From Mucilaginibacter sp. KACC 22773 (lineage in GTDB: Bacteria; Bacteroidota; Bacteroidia; Sphingobacteriales; Sphingobacteriaceae): a DNA stretch of 64,000 nucleotides. This document shows positions 1 to 7,720 of the stretch, in pieces (within the stretch, counting starts at the first letter, position 1; each line of letters starts with the position of its first letter). The translations under genes and the position numbers were made by a program. Where the stretch lies: NCBI RefSeq assembly GCF_028736215.1, contig NZ_CP117883.1:4278001-4342000 (forward strand), read 5' to 3'. The notes under the pieces are model-generated. The model did not search any database, had not been told where the DNA came from, and saw only the letters and a list, made by a program, of their open reading frames with translations.

Positions 1-162
1 CTGGATAGCTCTTCTAACTTTGTATGCTACTTCAAGGTCGGCATTTATTACATCCAAAAAAAAGTTATCAATCGCATTTTCATACACTACCCAACCATAT
101 TGGCGCATAGATTCCGGAAAAGTGCTAAATTCCTTCTCGTTATACTTAAATCTATTTTTCAT
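1..162 (-). CDS. PhyH-type Fe(II)/2-oxoglutarate dioxygenase, N-terminal fragment (cut by window edge)
   Basis: Only the first 54 codons are visible; the gene runs off the left edge. The fragment begins MKNRFKYNEKEF and has GWVVYENAID near residue 25. It aligns without gaps to the first 54 residues of the complete PhyH-like protein at 30088-30891 (MKNKFNYSEADL, GWIVYEDALD), so the two are paralogues. The metal-binding HxD...H residues lie beyond the edge, so activity cannot be judged. It starts 16 bases after the stop of the GT4 gene at 179 and is probably the current last visible gene of the EPS operon. In this setting a sugar or lipid hydroxylase is possible; that is inference. Confidence 0.75.
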   Translation of the reverse strand, partial: MKNRFKYNEKEFSTFPESMRQYGWVVYENAIDNFFLDVINADLEVAYKVRRAIQ

Positions 163-178
163 ATCTGTTTAATCCGTT

Positions 179-1333
179 TTATATTAATGATCTTGTTTTT
201 AGCTGCATAATTTCCATCATGCAAGCATTAATAAGTTTCACATCAAATTTTTCTTTAGCCAGCGTTAATCCATTTAATCCATGTTCAACAATATCTCCGG
301 GGTGCTGAATATAATGTTGAATTTTAAAGATCAGCTCGGCAACATTTTTAACAGGCACCAAAAAACCATTTGAAGCAGCGCCAGAGATGACAGTTTCGCG
401 GCAGCCAACAGAATCGCAGGTGATAATTGCCCGCCCGGTAGCCATAGCTTCCAGCAAGCAACGTGGGATCCCCTCGCCGTAATAGGACGGAAGAACAACA
501 ACAGAGGCTTCTGAAATATAAGGCCTTACGTCATCAACTTCCCCAATATATTCTACGGTATCGCCATATTGAATTTTGAATAGAAGGTCGGCGTTAATTG
601 AATCAATATTTTTATCAGACGAGCCTATAAGCTTGAATTTCACTTCGGGATACGCTAAACGGGTGATTCGGGCCGCTTCATAATATTCATAAATGCCCTT
701 TGCATTTATAAGCCGCGAAATCATCAGGAAACTAATGGCACTGGTATCCGGCAATGAGCGCCGGTAATGGCTCAAATCAACCCCCGAACCGTTAACTACA
801 AAAGCCCGGTGTTTAGGTGTTAATATTTTCTTACTGATTAGTGTTTGATAGTCGTCCTTATTTTGAAAAATGATTCTTAATGACGGACTTGCCCTTAGGC
901 TAAATTTGAGCATTTGTTGCGCCATGCGACTCACCAGCGACTTTTGGCTGCCAGGCACAAAACTATACCCAAGCCCCGATAGCATTGGCGTTATTAGTTT
1001 TACATGGTTTAGTTTTGCCGCTAAAGTACCATAAATAACAGGTTTTAGCGTATAGGGGAAAAAAATATCGGGCCGCACACGTTTAATTAGTTTATAAAGC
1101 GCGATGGCATATTTTACATCTTCGATGATAGCAACGGTACTGCCTTTTAACTTATTCTCGTGAATAATCACGTTAAGCACATTAAGTTTTTTGCGCATGG
1201 CCAGCGGTAACGCTGGGGTAAAAACATATACCTGGTGTTGTTTAGCTAAATCCTCGATGAGTTTTCCTCTAAAATCGATTAATGATTTAGCCGAATCACA
1301 GGCTATTAGTATTTTTTGCCTGGTAACTATCAT
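179..1333 (-). CDS. GT4-family glycosyltransferase
   Basis: A 384-residue GT-B glycosyltransferase that would add one sugar to the lipid-linked EPS repeat unit at the inner face of the membrane. The N-terminal half has the KILIACDSA beta-strand start of capsular GT4 enzymes. The C-terminal half has the donor-binding region YGEGIPRCLLEAMATGR (around residue 285), whose two glutamates form the family's EX7E motif, followed by GCRETV. Length is normal. It lies near the distal end of the EPS operon, after the pectate lyase and a 189-base gap containing a hairpin. Donor and linkage cannot be told from sequence. Confidence 0.85.
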   Translation of the reverse strand: MIVTRQKILIACDSAKSLIDFRGKLIEDLAKQHQVYVFTPALPLAMRKKLNVLNVIIHENKLKGSTVAIIEDVKYAIALYKLIKRVRPDIFFPYTLKPVIYGTLAAKLNHVKLITPMLSGLGYSFVPGSQKSLVSRMAQQMLKFSLRASPSLRIIFQNKDDYQTLISKKILTPKHRAFVVNGSGVDLSHYRRSLPDTSAISFLMISRLINAKGIYEYYEAARITRLAYPEVKFKLIGSSDKNIDSINADLLFKIQYGDTVEYIGEVDDVRPYISEASVVVLPSYYGEGIPRCLLEAMATGRAIITCDSVGCRETVISGAASNGFLVPVKNVAELIFKIQHYIQHPGDIVEHGLNGLTLAKEKFDVKLINACMMEIMQLKTRSLI

Positions 1334-1464
1334 AAAAATGGTGTGATGTGGTTTAGATTGGATATTAATGTTGGCCTATTAAAGCAAGCGTATTTTTTAT
1401 AGGGAGTAGAGTTTTAAAACATACGGTTTAAAGATTAAAAAAGTGACACGGAAGAAACTGAAAT

Positions 1465-1498
1465 AATGTCCGGACTACTAAACCGTAATCCGGACATT
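1465..1498 (-). terminator. 10-bp perfect hairpin after the pectate lyase gene
   Basis: Arms AATGTCCGGA (1465-1474) and TCCGGACATT (1489-1498) pair perfectly around a 14-base loop, about 25 bases beyond the pectate lyase stop. Neither side has a proper U-run, so it could be a weak terminator, an RNA-processing site or a 3' stabilising hairpin within the operon. Confidence 0.5.
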
Positions 1499-1522
1499 TT
1501 ATAATTAGATTAAAAAAAATTA

Positions 1523-2953
1523 TTAGTTAGAAAGTATTGCCCCAGCTCCTTTTTGAACTATAGCAGGCACGTTTGCAGCAGCGTCGAGCACTGCGCTGTA
1601 ACTATATTCGGGTACCCATGTAGATAATGCGGTTGTTATATCGTTTGCACCACAATTTGAATAAATGTTGGTGCTTACCCCGCTAAAGTATCCCGGAGGG
1701 TCGCCGGCAAGGTTGGTACTTATTGGTTTATGGCAGCCTGAAAAATATTCGTTATCTGTACGGACAATTCCGTTAGCCCTTGCACCCAAACTATAGCTAC
1801 TGTTATTCAAGTGATAGTTATTGAATACATGTACACGGCCATAGTTCATATCGGGCTCCCGTTCGCTAACATTATACCAAAAATTGTGGTGCAGCGTAAC
1901 ATGTAAATGACCAATATCTGACTCATGTCCGGCAATACCACCACTTATCAGGAGCGACAAATTTGTATCGTGAAACCGGCTCCAGGAAACTGTAACAAAA
2001 TCTGAAGCCCTTGTTATCGCTATGTCTTTACCCCAATAATCCCATCCATGACTACGATCCGTAGAAAAGTCGCAATGATCAACCCAAACATGCGTAGTTG
2101 AAAACTTGATCATCAAAGCGGCATCTGTTACATAATTTTTAAAGGTTATATTTTGAACAATTATATTGTTAACTGTAAACATGTACAGTGATATACCTGT
2201 TATTGTTGCTCCTGGCTGACCGATAATTGATTTGTTGGATGATACATACACCGGATCATCACCCGAGCCTGCAATTGTACCACTTACGTATACTATTTTA
2301 GGAGCACTGCCCGATAGTGCTGTTTTTAAAGCCGCCAGTGTCGATACTGTTACGGTGGCACCTCCGGCACCTCCTGTTGTTGTGCCATTATACATTGCAT
2401 AACCCATTAATGCCGATGTTACACCTGTTTTAGTTGCCGAACCAGTGGTAGTAGTAGTTGTTGTTGGGGTAGTAGTTGTTGTTGTGCCACTTGCAGATCC
2501 GCCAAAAGTGTAAGTGTACTTGCGTCCATTTGTTGCCGGGTTTGTATTATCAGACGCCGAGAAATATAAACTGGTGCCCCAATGGCTAAAACGCCCTTTA
2601 CCAAGGTTACGTATATCGTCATGTAACGAGTGCGCGGGACTTAGCTCAACCCCATTTTCAAACAATCTCAGTGTTGATGCTGTAGGTGCCGTATTGGAAT
2701 CACCAGAGCTACTTAACGGGTAAGTAGTTTTATAGGCATACCCACCATCCGACTTAATACCGGTTAAATTTACAGCATAACTTGTTCCTGTAGTTGCTGT
2801 TGTAGCAAATGAAGCCGAACTTGCTGTTAACTGGTCTTGCGACAAATTATCAGGAGTATCCTGCGTTCGTTTACAACTGCCAAAAAAAATAATTGTACTT
2901 AGTACCAAGCTGAATACAGCCATTTTGTTGTAGTGTTTTTGTGTTTTTTTCAT
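1523..2953 (-). CDS. Lipoprotein pectate lyase (PL1 family) with N-terminal accessory domain
   Basis: Predicted to cleave alpha-1,4-linked galacturonate by beta-elimination at the cell surface or in the periplasm. Residues 1-28 are a lipoprotein signal ending in FFGSC. Residues about 55-150 form an accessory domain with the LRLFENGVELSPAHS and GRFSHWG signatures. A threonine-rich linker (about 152-172) follows, then a PL1 right-handed beta-helix: VWVDHCDF, the DYWGKDIAITRAS stretch and EREPDMNYGRVHVFNNY, matching the PL1 calcium-site and catalytic regions. It lies in the EPS operon directly after the UDP-glucuronate 4-epimerase. The same accessory domain occurs alone at 4475-4951. An EPS-processing lyase is the favoured reading; a dietary pectinase captured by the operon is the alternative. 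Confidence 0.88.
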   Translation of the reverse strand: MKKTQKHYNKMAVFSLVLSTIIFFGSCKRTQDTPDNLSQDQLTASSASFATTATTGTSYAVNLTGIKSDGGYAYKTTYPLSSSGDSNTAPTASTLRLFENGVELSPAHSLHDDIRNLGKGRFSHWGTSLYFSASDNTNPATNGRKYTYTFGGSASGTTTTTTPTTTTTTTGSATKTGVTSALMGYAMYNGTTTGGAGGATVTVSTLAALKTALSGSAPKIVYVSGTIAGSGDDPVYVSSNKSIIGQPGATITGISLYMFTVNNIIVQNITFKNYVTDAALMIKFSTTHVWVDHCDFSTDRSHGWDYWGKDIAITRASDFVTVSWSRFHDTNLSLLISGGIAGHESDIGHLHVTLHHNFWYNVSEREPDMNYGRVHVFNNYHLNNSSYSLGARANGIVRTDNEYFSGCHKPISTNLAGDPPGYFSGVSTNIYSNCGANDITTALSTWVPEYSYSAVLDAAANVPAIVQKGAGAILSN

Positions 2954-2970
2954 GCGTTTTTAATTTTGGC

Positions 2971-2996
2971 TTTTCAAACGAGACTGTGTTTGAAAA
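2971..2996 (-). promoter_or_regulatory. 9-bp inverted repeat in the pectate lyase leader
   Basis: TTTTCAAAC (2971-2979) and GTTTGAAAA (2988-2996) are perfect inverted copies with an 8-base loop, beginning about 17 bases upstream of the pectate lyase start. The 205-base gap before the epimerase contains no gene. It may be an operator or a leader hairpin; no consensus promoter was recognised next to it. Confidence 0.35.
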
Positions 2997-3158
2997 ATTA
3001 CGATTAAAAATTTTCCGCGATGAATAGACTGGGTTAATTAAAAGTACAAAAAGGGGGTTTATTACAACCTGAGGCTATAAAAAAGTGTAAAACTTAATTG
3101 TAAAGAAAGTGTATAAATTGCACACTTCGTGACATTAAAATGACAAAACTATTTTTTT

Positions 3159-4241
3159 TCAGGACAATATCGCCGATTGGGCACCAATTTCAACTTCGTA
3201 AAACTGTTTATACCAGGAAATAAAACGGGCTACTCCTACCGAAACGGAAACCTGGGGTTTATATTTTAAAACTTCATCCAAATTGGAAACATCGGCACAG
3301 GTTTCGCCTACATCGCCGTCTTGCATGGGCTTTAGTATCTTTACCGCCTTAATACCAACCTGGCTTTCAATCTCACTTACAAAATCAAGTAGTTTAACAG
3401 GTGCGCCCCTGCCTATGTTGAAAACCCTGAATGGCGCCGCTGATGTGGCAGGATCGGGATGGCAGGCATCCCAGGTGGGATTTGCTTTGGCCGGCCCGTC
3501 AACTACATGGACGATACCTTCAACAATATCATCAATGTAAGTAAAATCACGTTTCATATTACCATTGTTAAAAACCTCAATTGGTTCGCCTGCCAATATA
3601 GCCTTTGTAAAAATAAATAACGCCATATCGGGCCTTCCCCACGGGCCATAAACTGTAAAAAAACGCAATCCTGTTGTTTTTAAACCAAACAAATGGCTAT
3701 AGGTATGTGCCATCATTTCATTTGCTTTTTTTGATGCAGCATATAACGACACCGGGTGATCGGCAATATCGTGTTCACTGAATGGCATTTTTTTGTTCAA
3801 CCCGTAAACGCTTGACGAGCTTGCATAAACCAGGTGCCCTATTTTAAAATGCCGGCAACATTCCAGGATGTTAAGAAACCCTTTAATATTTGAATCGATA
3901 TAAACTTCGGGGTTTGTTAAGCTATAACGAACGCCTGCCTGCGCAGCAAGGTTGCATACCGTATCAAATTCACCGGCTTTAAAGATGTCTTCCAATAATT
4001 CGCGATCCATCAAATCTGCTTTTATAAACGTGTAGTTTGGATGTTTTATGCTTTTAATCGGTTTGCCATACTCAATGTTTGCTGCATAAATACCGGTATT
4101 TTCAAGCCGGGCATATTTAAGCTTTACATCGTAATAATCGTTTAAATTATCTACACCAACCACGGTGTCCCCTCTTTCGAGCATTTTTTGGGCCAAATGA
4201 TAGCCAATAAAACCAGCTGTACCGGTAATTAAAATTTTCAT
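3159..4241 (-). CDS. UDP-glucuronate 4-epimerase (extended SDR, CapI/GAE type)
   Basis: A 360-residue NAD-dependent extended short-chain dehydrogenase/reductase that would interconvert UDP-glucuronate and UDP-galacturonate in the cytosol. Visible motifs: GTAGFIGYHLA nucleotide-binding loop at residue 7, the family-typical GVDNLNDYYDVKLK at about 29, a serine-rich SSSSVYG strand and YAASKKANE (YxxxK catalytic pair) in the middle, and RFFTVYGPWGRPDMA after it. The N-terminal NDYYDVKLK signature separates it from UDP-glucose 4-epimerases. No UDP-glucose dehydrogenase of the classical type is visible here, so UDP-GlcA would come from elsewhere. Its place beside a pectate lyase implies that the polymer contains galacturonate. 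Confidence 0.88.
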   Translation of the reverse strand: MKILITGTAGFIGYHLAQKMLERGDTVVGVDNLNDYYDVKLKYARLENTGIYAANIEYGKPIKSIKHPNYTFIKADLMDRELLEDIFKAGEFDTVCNLAAQAGVRYSLTNPEVYIDSNIKGFLNILECCRHFKIGHLVYASSSSVYGLNKKMPFSEHDIADHPVSLYAASKKANEMMAHTYSHLFGLKTTGLRFFTVYGPWGRPDMALFIFTKAILAGEPIEVFNNGNMKRDFTYIDDIVEGIVHVVDGPAKANPTWDACHPDPATSAAPFRVFNIGRGAPVKLLDFVSEIESQVGIKAVKILKPMQDGDVGETCADVSNLDEVLKYKPQVSVSVGVARFISWYKQFYEVEIGAQSAILS

Positions 4242-4342
4242 GAGTATGAGTTTAAGTTTTGGAAGAATGCTTGCTGTTGAACCAGGTGCCTGGCAGATTT
4301 TATGGCCCTTATGCTTTCCGACTGGAGTCGATTCTGGCCCTG

Positions 4343-4389
4343 ATTTTATTGGGTTTTATTGTAGTTGCTATAATAAAACCCAATAAAAT
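4343..4389. repeat. 18-bp perfect inverted repeat (hairpin)
   Basis: Arms at 4343-4360 and 4372-4389 are exact reverse complements (18 bp, AT-rich with a GGG/CCC core) around an 11-base loop. It lies between the small lipoprotein gene and the epimerase, both read on the minus strand. No strong U-run follows on either side. It could terminate or stabilise operon RNA or be a protein-binding palindrome. Confidence 0.6.
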
Positions 4390-4474
4390 GTATTGTGAAG
4401 AAGATGTTTGGTGTTGCGATCACGAAATGCTTTTTTGCATTTGCAAATACCGTATAGTATAGAATATTGCCAGC

Positions 4475-4951
4475 TTATTTCATCTTATAGCTATATTTTC
4501 TGCCGTTATTGAGTGGGCTGGTGTTATCTGAAGTTGAGAAATATAGTTCATCGCCCCAGTGACTAAACTGTCCGAGCCCATACACCCTAATAGACTTGTG
4601 GTTAGAATGTGCAGGAGATAATTCGACACCATTTTCAAAAAGGCGCAATGTTGAAGTGTTTGGTTTGTCATTTGAATCGCCGATAACCGGAAGGTGATAT
4701 CCAATTTTATAGCAATACCCCGAGTCGGATCTCAAACCTATTAAACTTATTGGTATTAAAGCAGCTGTATCCGTTACCGTATTCGAGGTATCTTTAACGT
4801 ATATGATAGAGTCGTGTACTAACCTTACCGTATCATGTAAGACAGATGATGGTGATAAAGCTGCTTTTTTGCAGCCGCCAAATAATGTATTACCTATTGC
4901 CAGCGCAAACAGGACTAATACTTTCAAAAAAGGTTTGATTTGTGGTTTCAT
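4475..4951 (-). CDS. Small lipoprotein consisting of the pectate lyase accessory domain
   Basis: 158 residues: a lipoprotein signal ending near residue 27 (LFGGCKK), a linker of about 45 residues, then one domain that is a near copy of the N-terminal domain of the pectate lyase at 1523-2953. Shared strings include STLRLFENGVELSPAHS, GQFSHWG/GRFSHWG, LYFSxSDNTxP and NGRKYxY, so homology is certain. No catalytic domain follows: the protein ends right after NGRKYSYKMK. The function of the domain is not known to me; a carbohydrate-binding or surface-anchoring role is inferred from its fusion to a lyase. It sits between a GT4 gene and the epimerase in the EPS operon. Confidence 0.75.
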   Translation of the reverse strand: MKPQIKPFLKVLVLFALAIGNTLFGGCKKAALSPSSVLHDTVRLVHDSIIYVKDTSNTVTDTAALIPISLIGLRSDSGYCYKIGYHLPVIGDSNDKPNTSTLRLFENGVELSPAHSNHKSIRVYGLGQFSHWGDELYFSTSDNTSPLNNGRKYSYKMK

Positions 4952-4992
4952 GATCGTTTAATTAAGATGAATATTTGTTACTTTAAAGAAAT

Positions 4993-6066
4993 CTATTTTA
5001 TAAGGGACGTCATTATGGAATGGATAAAAACCTGTGGGCTTCTGCCATCTAAATAATGCTGATTTTGCTCCTGGTAATGAGCTGTTGAATTCAATGCTGT
5101 TCTGATTGCATTTGTGAGTTCGCTTTCGCTGTTTATATCGGCCTTAAAAACACCCTCTATATCCTCAATCCCGCCGGCACATTTGGTGCATACAACTTTG
5201 GGATTCAGGCTCATCATTTGCAGCAAAACGTTAGGAAAACCTTCTTTGATAGATGACACAACACACGCCCTGGAAAGTTTAAAATATGGCATTGGGTTTT
5301 CAACCCACCCCTTCAAAATTACGCGCCCGCTCAATTGGTATTGGGCAATTAATTTTTCGAGAAGGCTCCTTTGAGGGCCATCGCCAAAAATCAGCAATTT
5401 CAAGCCGGGGAATTCTGCCTTCAATATATTGAAAGCAGCTATTAATATTAAAAAGCCTTTTTCGGGAATCAATCGCCCGGCCGCACAAATAAATTCAGTT
5501 TCGGCATCTGCGTCATTTAATGCAGCCTTTGCATTAACAATATTTTGCTTTATATCAAGCGGATTTGGCTGTACTATTAGCGATTCGGGAATAACAAACG
5601 AAACATTTTTTATAAAATCACAGCGCATTTGTTTTGTTTGGCAAACAACCAAATCAACAGCAGGGTATCCTAAACGATAAGATAGTTGATAACTCCACTT
5701 TTTAAGGCCGCTGAACCGTGTAAAAACAGAAGTGCACTCTCTTACAATTACTTTTGATTTTAAAAATCCTATACGCTTCAACAAACCCAGATAAGCATTT
5801 AAATAAGGGTGTGTGCTAACAATTACATGACCTGTTCTGAATGCTTTTAATGCCTTTATAACACCCAGAAAGCCAATAATTAGGCTGTTTTTTGTAACGT
5901 ACGTAACGTTTAGTCCGAAAGGAATTTTAAGGCCTCCTTTAGCTACTTTTTTTAAAAATATAAGGGGGGCTTTACTGGTTGCTGCGCACATTAGCAAAAT
6001 ATTTTCTGCCCCGTTTGCCTGGTCAGACATGGACACAAAAACTAACTTGTATGTATTGGGTTCCAT
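4993..6066 (-). CDS. GT4-family glycosyltransferase
   Basis: A GT-B glycosyltransferase of about 357 residues for EPS repeat-unit assembly. The N-terminus has KLVFVSMSDQANGAENIL, the acceptor-domain start; the donor domain has AAGRLIPEKGF, LLIFGDGPQR and KEGFPNVLLQMMSLNP. In that last motif the second residue of EX7E is glutamine rather than glutamate, a common variation in such enzymes. The ATG at 6066 is preferred; an upstream TTG at 6072 is in frame. It overlaps the end of the propeller gene by about 25 bases, consistent with translational coupling. Sugar specificity is unknown. Confidence 0.82.
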   Translation of the reverse strand: MEPNTYKLVFVSMSDQANGAENILLMCAATSKAPLIFLKKVAKGGLKIPFGLNVTYVTKNSLIIGFLGVIKALKAFRTGHVIVSTHPYLNAYLGLLKRIGFLKSKVIVRECTSVFTRFSGLKKWSYQLSYRLGYPAVDLVVCQTKQMRCDFIKNVSFVIPESLIVQPNPLDIKQNIVNAKAALNDADAETEFICAAGRLIPEKGFLILIAAFNILKAEFPGLKLLIFGDGPQRSLLEKLIAQYQLSGRVILKGWVENPMPYFKLSRACVVSSIKEGFPNVLLQMMSLNPKVVCTKCAGGIEDIEGVFKADINSESELTNAIRTALNSTAHYQEQNQHYLDGRSPQVFIHSIMTSLIK

Positions 6067-6977
6067 TGCCAAAATTTGAGGTTCCTTATTTTTCCGATAA
6101 TTTTTTTTAACGGTCCCAGGGCACTGAATACTTTTCGTTTTCCATCAATAACCATTAAGCCGCCCGCAAAATTTATAGTATGCAACCCCTTATCATATGG
6201 CGGCTGCGGCAGTAATTCAAACGCTGTTTGATATTGAAATTCTGTTTCGCTTATATTGGTTATTTCATTTATCATTACCGACCCGCCATAACATTTTTCG
6301 GGGTTTTGAGTGGGCATGTAGAGTCTTTGGTCAACTATAAACAACCTGCCGGCTGATCGGTTAACATTAAAAGCAACATTTATTGGGTTTAGGCTATGTG
6401 GTTTAAAAGGAGCATCCAGGCCATCGGCATGAAAAATATAAAGTTTTCCGGGCTTACGGGACATACTGCTAAACAGCCAGTATTTATTTTTGAAATAAAC
6501 TATTGAACTATCAACAAAAGCCTCCCCCTCTAACAATAATCTTATTTTTTTAAACCTGCAGGGGTCTTTTTCGTCAATCTGGTATAAAGCAACTTGCCTG
6601 GCCGTTGCCGTTTCAGGGATGCAATAAAGTTGATTCTGAACTGTAAACAAGTAAGGATATGACAAATGTATAGCATCGTTAACGATGCCTTTGACCTTTT
6701 TTTTGTTTTTAAAAAGCATATCGTCCGTCATCATGATTTCGCCCTTGCCTTTCCAAAAATTCAGCTCTTCATAATAAAGATGTGTTTTACCGTTTACCTG
6801 TATTACAAAAGGATCTGCCGCATAATCAACAGTATCCTCAGTAAGCCAGTTAACATCTCCATTGAGTTTTTGCGTAAGAATGAGATTTTCCGGAGTTTGG
6901 CGTAGATAACCAATATTCCACCTATCGTATAAAAATATTTTATCCAAAAGTTTGCTTATCGTTTCGGTTATTTTCAT
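6042..6977 (-). CDS. Beta-propeller protein of the GH43/32-like (GINT1 N-terminal) type
   Basis: 311 residues without a signal peptide. Repeated WLTEDTVDYAADPFV, LYYEELNFWKGKGEI, HLSYPYLFTVQNQLYCIPET and YWLFSSMS segments look like blades of a five-bladed propeller related to beta-fructosidase-like folds. In other bacteria this domain is often fused to formyltransferase or glycosyltransferase domains (known as the GINT1 N-terminal domain); here it stands alone. Its cytoplasmic location and place between a GT4 and a FemAB-like gene suggest help in glycan modification. Catalytic activity is unproven. It overlaps the upstream FemAB-like gene by 4 bases (ATGA). Confidence 0.6.
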   Translation of the reverse strand: MKITETISKLLDKIFLYDRWNIGYLRQTPENLILTQKLNGDVNWLTEDTVDYAADPFVIQVNGKTHLYYEELNFWKGKGEIMMTDDMLFKNKKKVKGIVNDAIHLSYPYLFTVQNQLYCIPETATARQVALYQIDEKDPCRFKKIRLLLEGEAFVDSSIVYFKNKYWLFSSMSRKPGKLYIFHADGLDAPFKPHSLNPINVAFNVNRSAGRLFIVDQRLYMPTQNPEKCYGGSVMINEITNISETEFQYQTAFELLPQPPYDKGLHTINFAGGLMVIDGKRKVFSALGPLKKIIGKIRNLKFWQWNPIHTS

Positions 6978-7705
6978 ACCCTTACTATTTTTTTTATAAA
7001 TGAGTAAACAACAACCAATATTGGTAAGTAGTCGTTTTCAAGAACCAGGGTGCCTCCAAAGCTGTCTTTGAATTGATTAATCTTCGCAAGCGACTCATCC
7101 GAAGTTTGATAAGCGTAGCCGCCGAGATCGTAGCTCTCAAAACCTTGCTGTTTAAAAAAACACATGTCTTTAAAGTGTAATAGCCTGTTGGCGCGGCCGA
7201 TAACCGCTCTTGATTGCTTGTCTGATTCGTTTCTGAAAAGCGACGCAGAGTGTAACAGCCGTACCCTTTTCAATGTATTATCGCGTAGGTAGGCGTGCAT
7301 TACAACATCCTGTCCATTATAAATTGCTTTTGTAATTACCAGGGACGATTGATATTTATAAAAATCTTTTGTTAGTTTTTTAAGCTGTTTTGTTTCGGCA
7401 AAGGAATTATAGAATTCTATGAAACGCCTTAAACCTGTTTCCATCACGGTAATAACGCCATCTTTAATGGCACGTCTTATTTCGTATGTTGTATTCTGTT
7501 CAAAGCCAGCTTCAAAAGTTTCTTTTGAAACCCTTAGATCAATTATTTTGGTATAAAATGATTCTTTTAAATATCCCGGGATAAAGCCGCTATATGAACT
7601 TTGTTTATAAGAGCTACACAAACAATTCCAAAAGTTGGGCTTGTGGGCAAACCATATTACGTTGTACGGTATAACCCTAATTAAGGAACTTTTAACTTGT
7701 ACCAT
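6974..7705 (-). CDS. FemAB/GNAT-fold acyltransferase-like protein
   Basis: 243 residues with a GNAT-like layout: YEIRRAIKDGVI around residue 73, VVMHAYLRDNTLKRVRLLHSAS in the core strands, and a C-terminal LGGYAYQTSDESLAKINQFKDSFGG that resembles the end of the FemAB/BioF2-like domain (compare FHLGGGVGGKEDSLFEFKRYFS at 28990-30066). Such proteins transfer acyl or aminoacyl groups. Next to an amidotransferase and a DegT aminotransferase it could acylate an amino sugar of the repeat unit; that is inference. The gene lies 15 bases after the AsnB-like gene and overlaps the propeller gene by 4 bases. Confidence 0.65.
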   Translation of the reverse strand: MVQVKSSLIRVIPYNVIWFAHKPNFWNCLCSSYKQSSYSGFIPGYLKESFYTKIIDLRVSKETFEAGFEQNTTYEIRRAIKDGVITVMETGLRRFIEFYNSFAETKQLKKLTKDFYKYQSSLVITKAIYNGQDVVMHAYLRDNTLKRVRLLHSASLFRNESDKQSRAVIGRANRLLHFKDMCFFKQQGFESYDLGGYAYQTSDESLAKINQFKDSFGGTLVLENDYLPILVVVYSFIKKIVRV

Positions 7706-7720
7706 GAAAATATATCTTTT

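Noticed and set aside
2419..2723. Open frames on both strands within the pectate lyase gene
   Set aside because: They coincide with the repetitive threonine linker and accessory domain of the lyase in other frames; no protein-like features.
4259..4462. Plus-strand 67-codon frame with a hydrophobic stretch
   Set aside because: Its middle is the 18-bp inverted repeat read as codons; no start signal or recognisable family.
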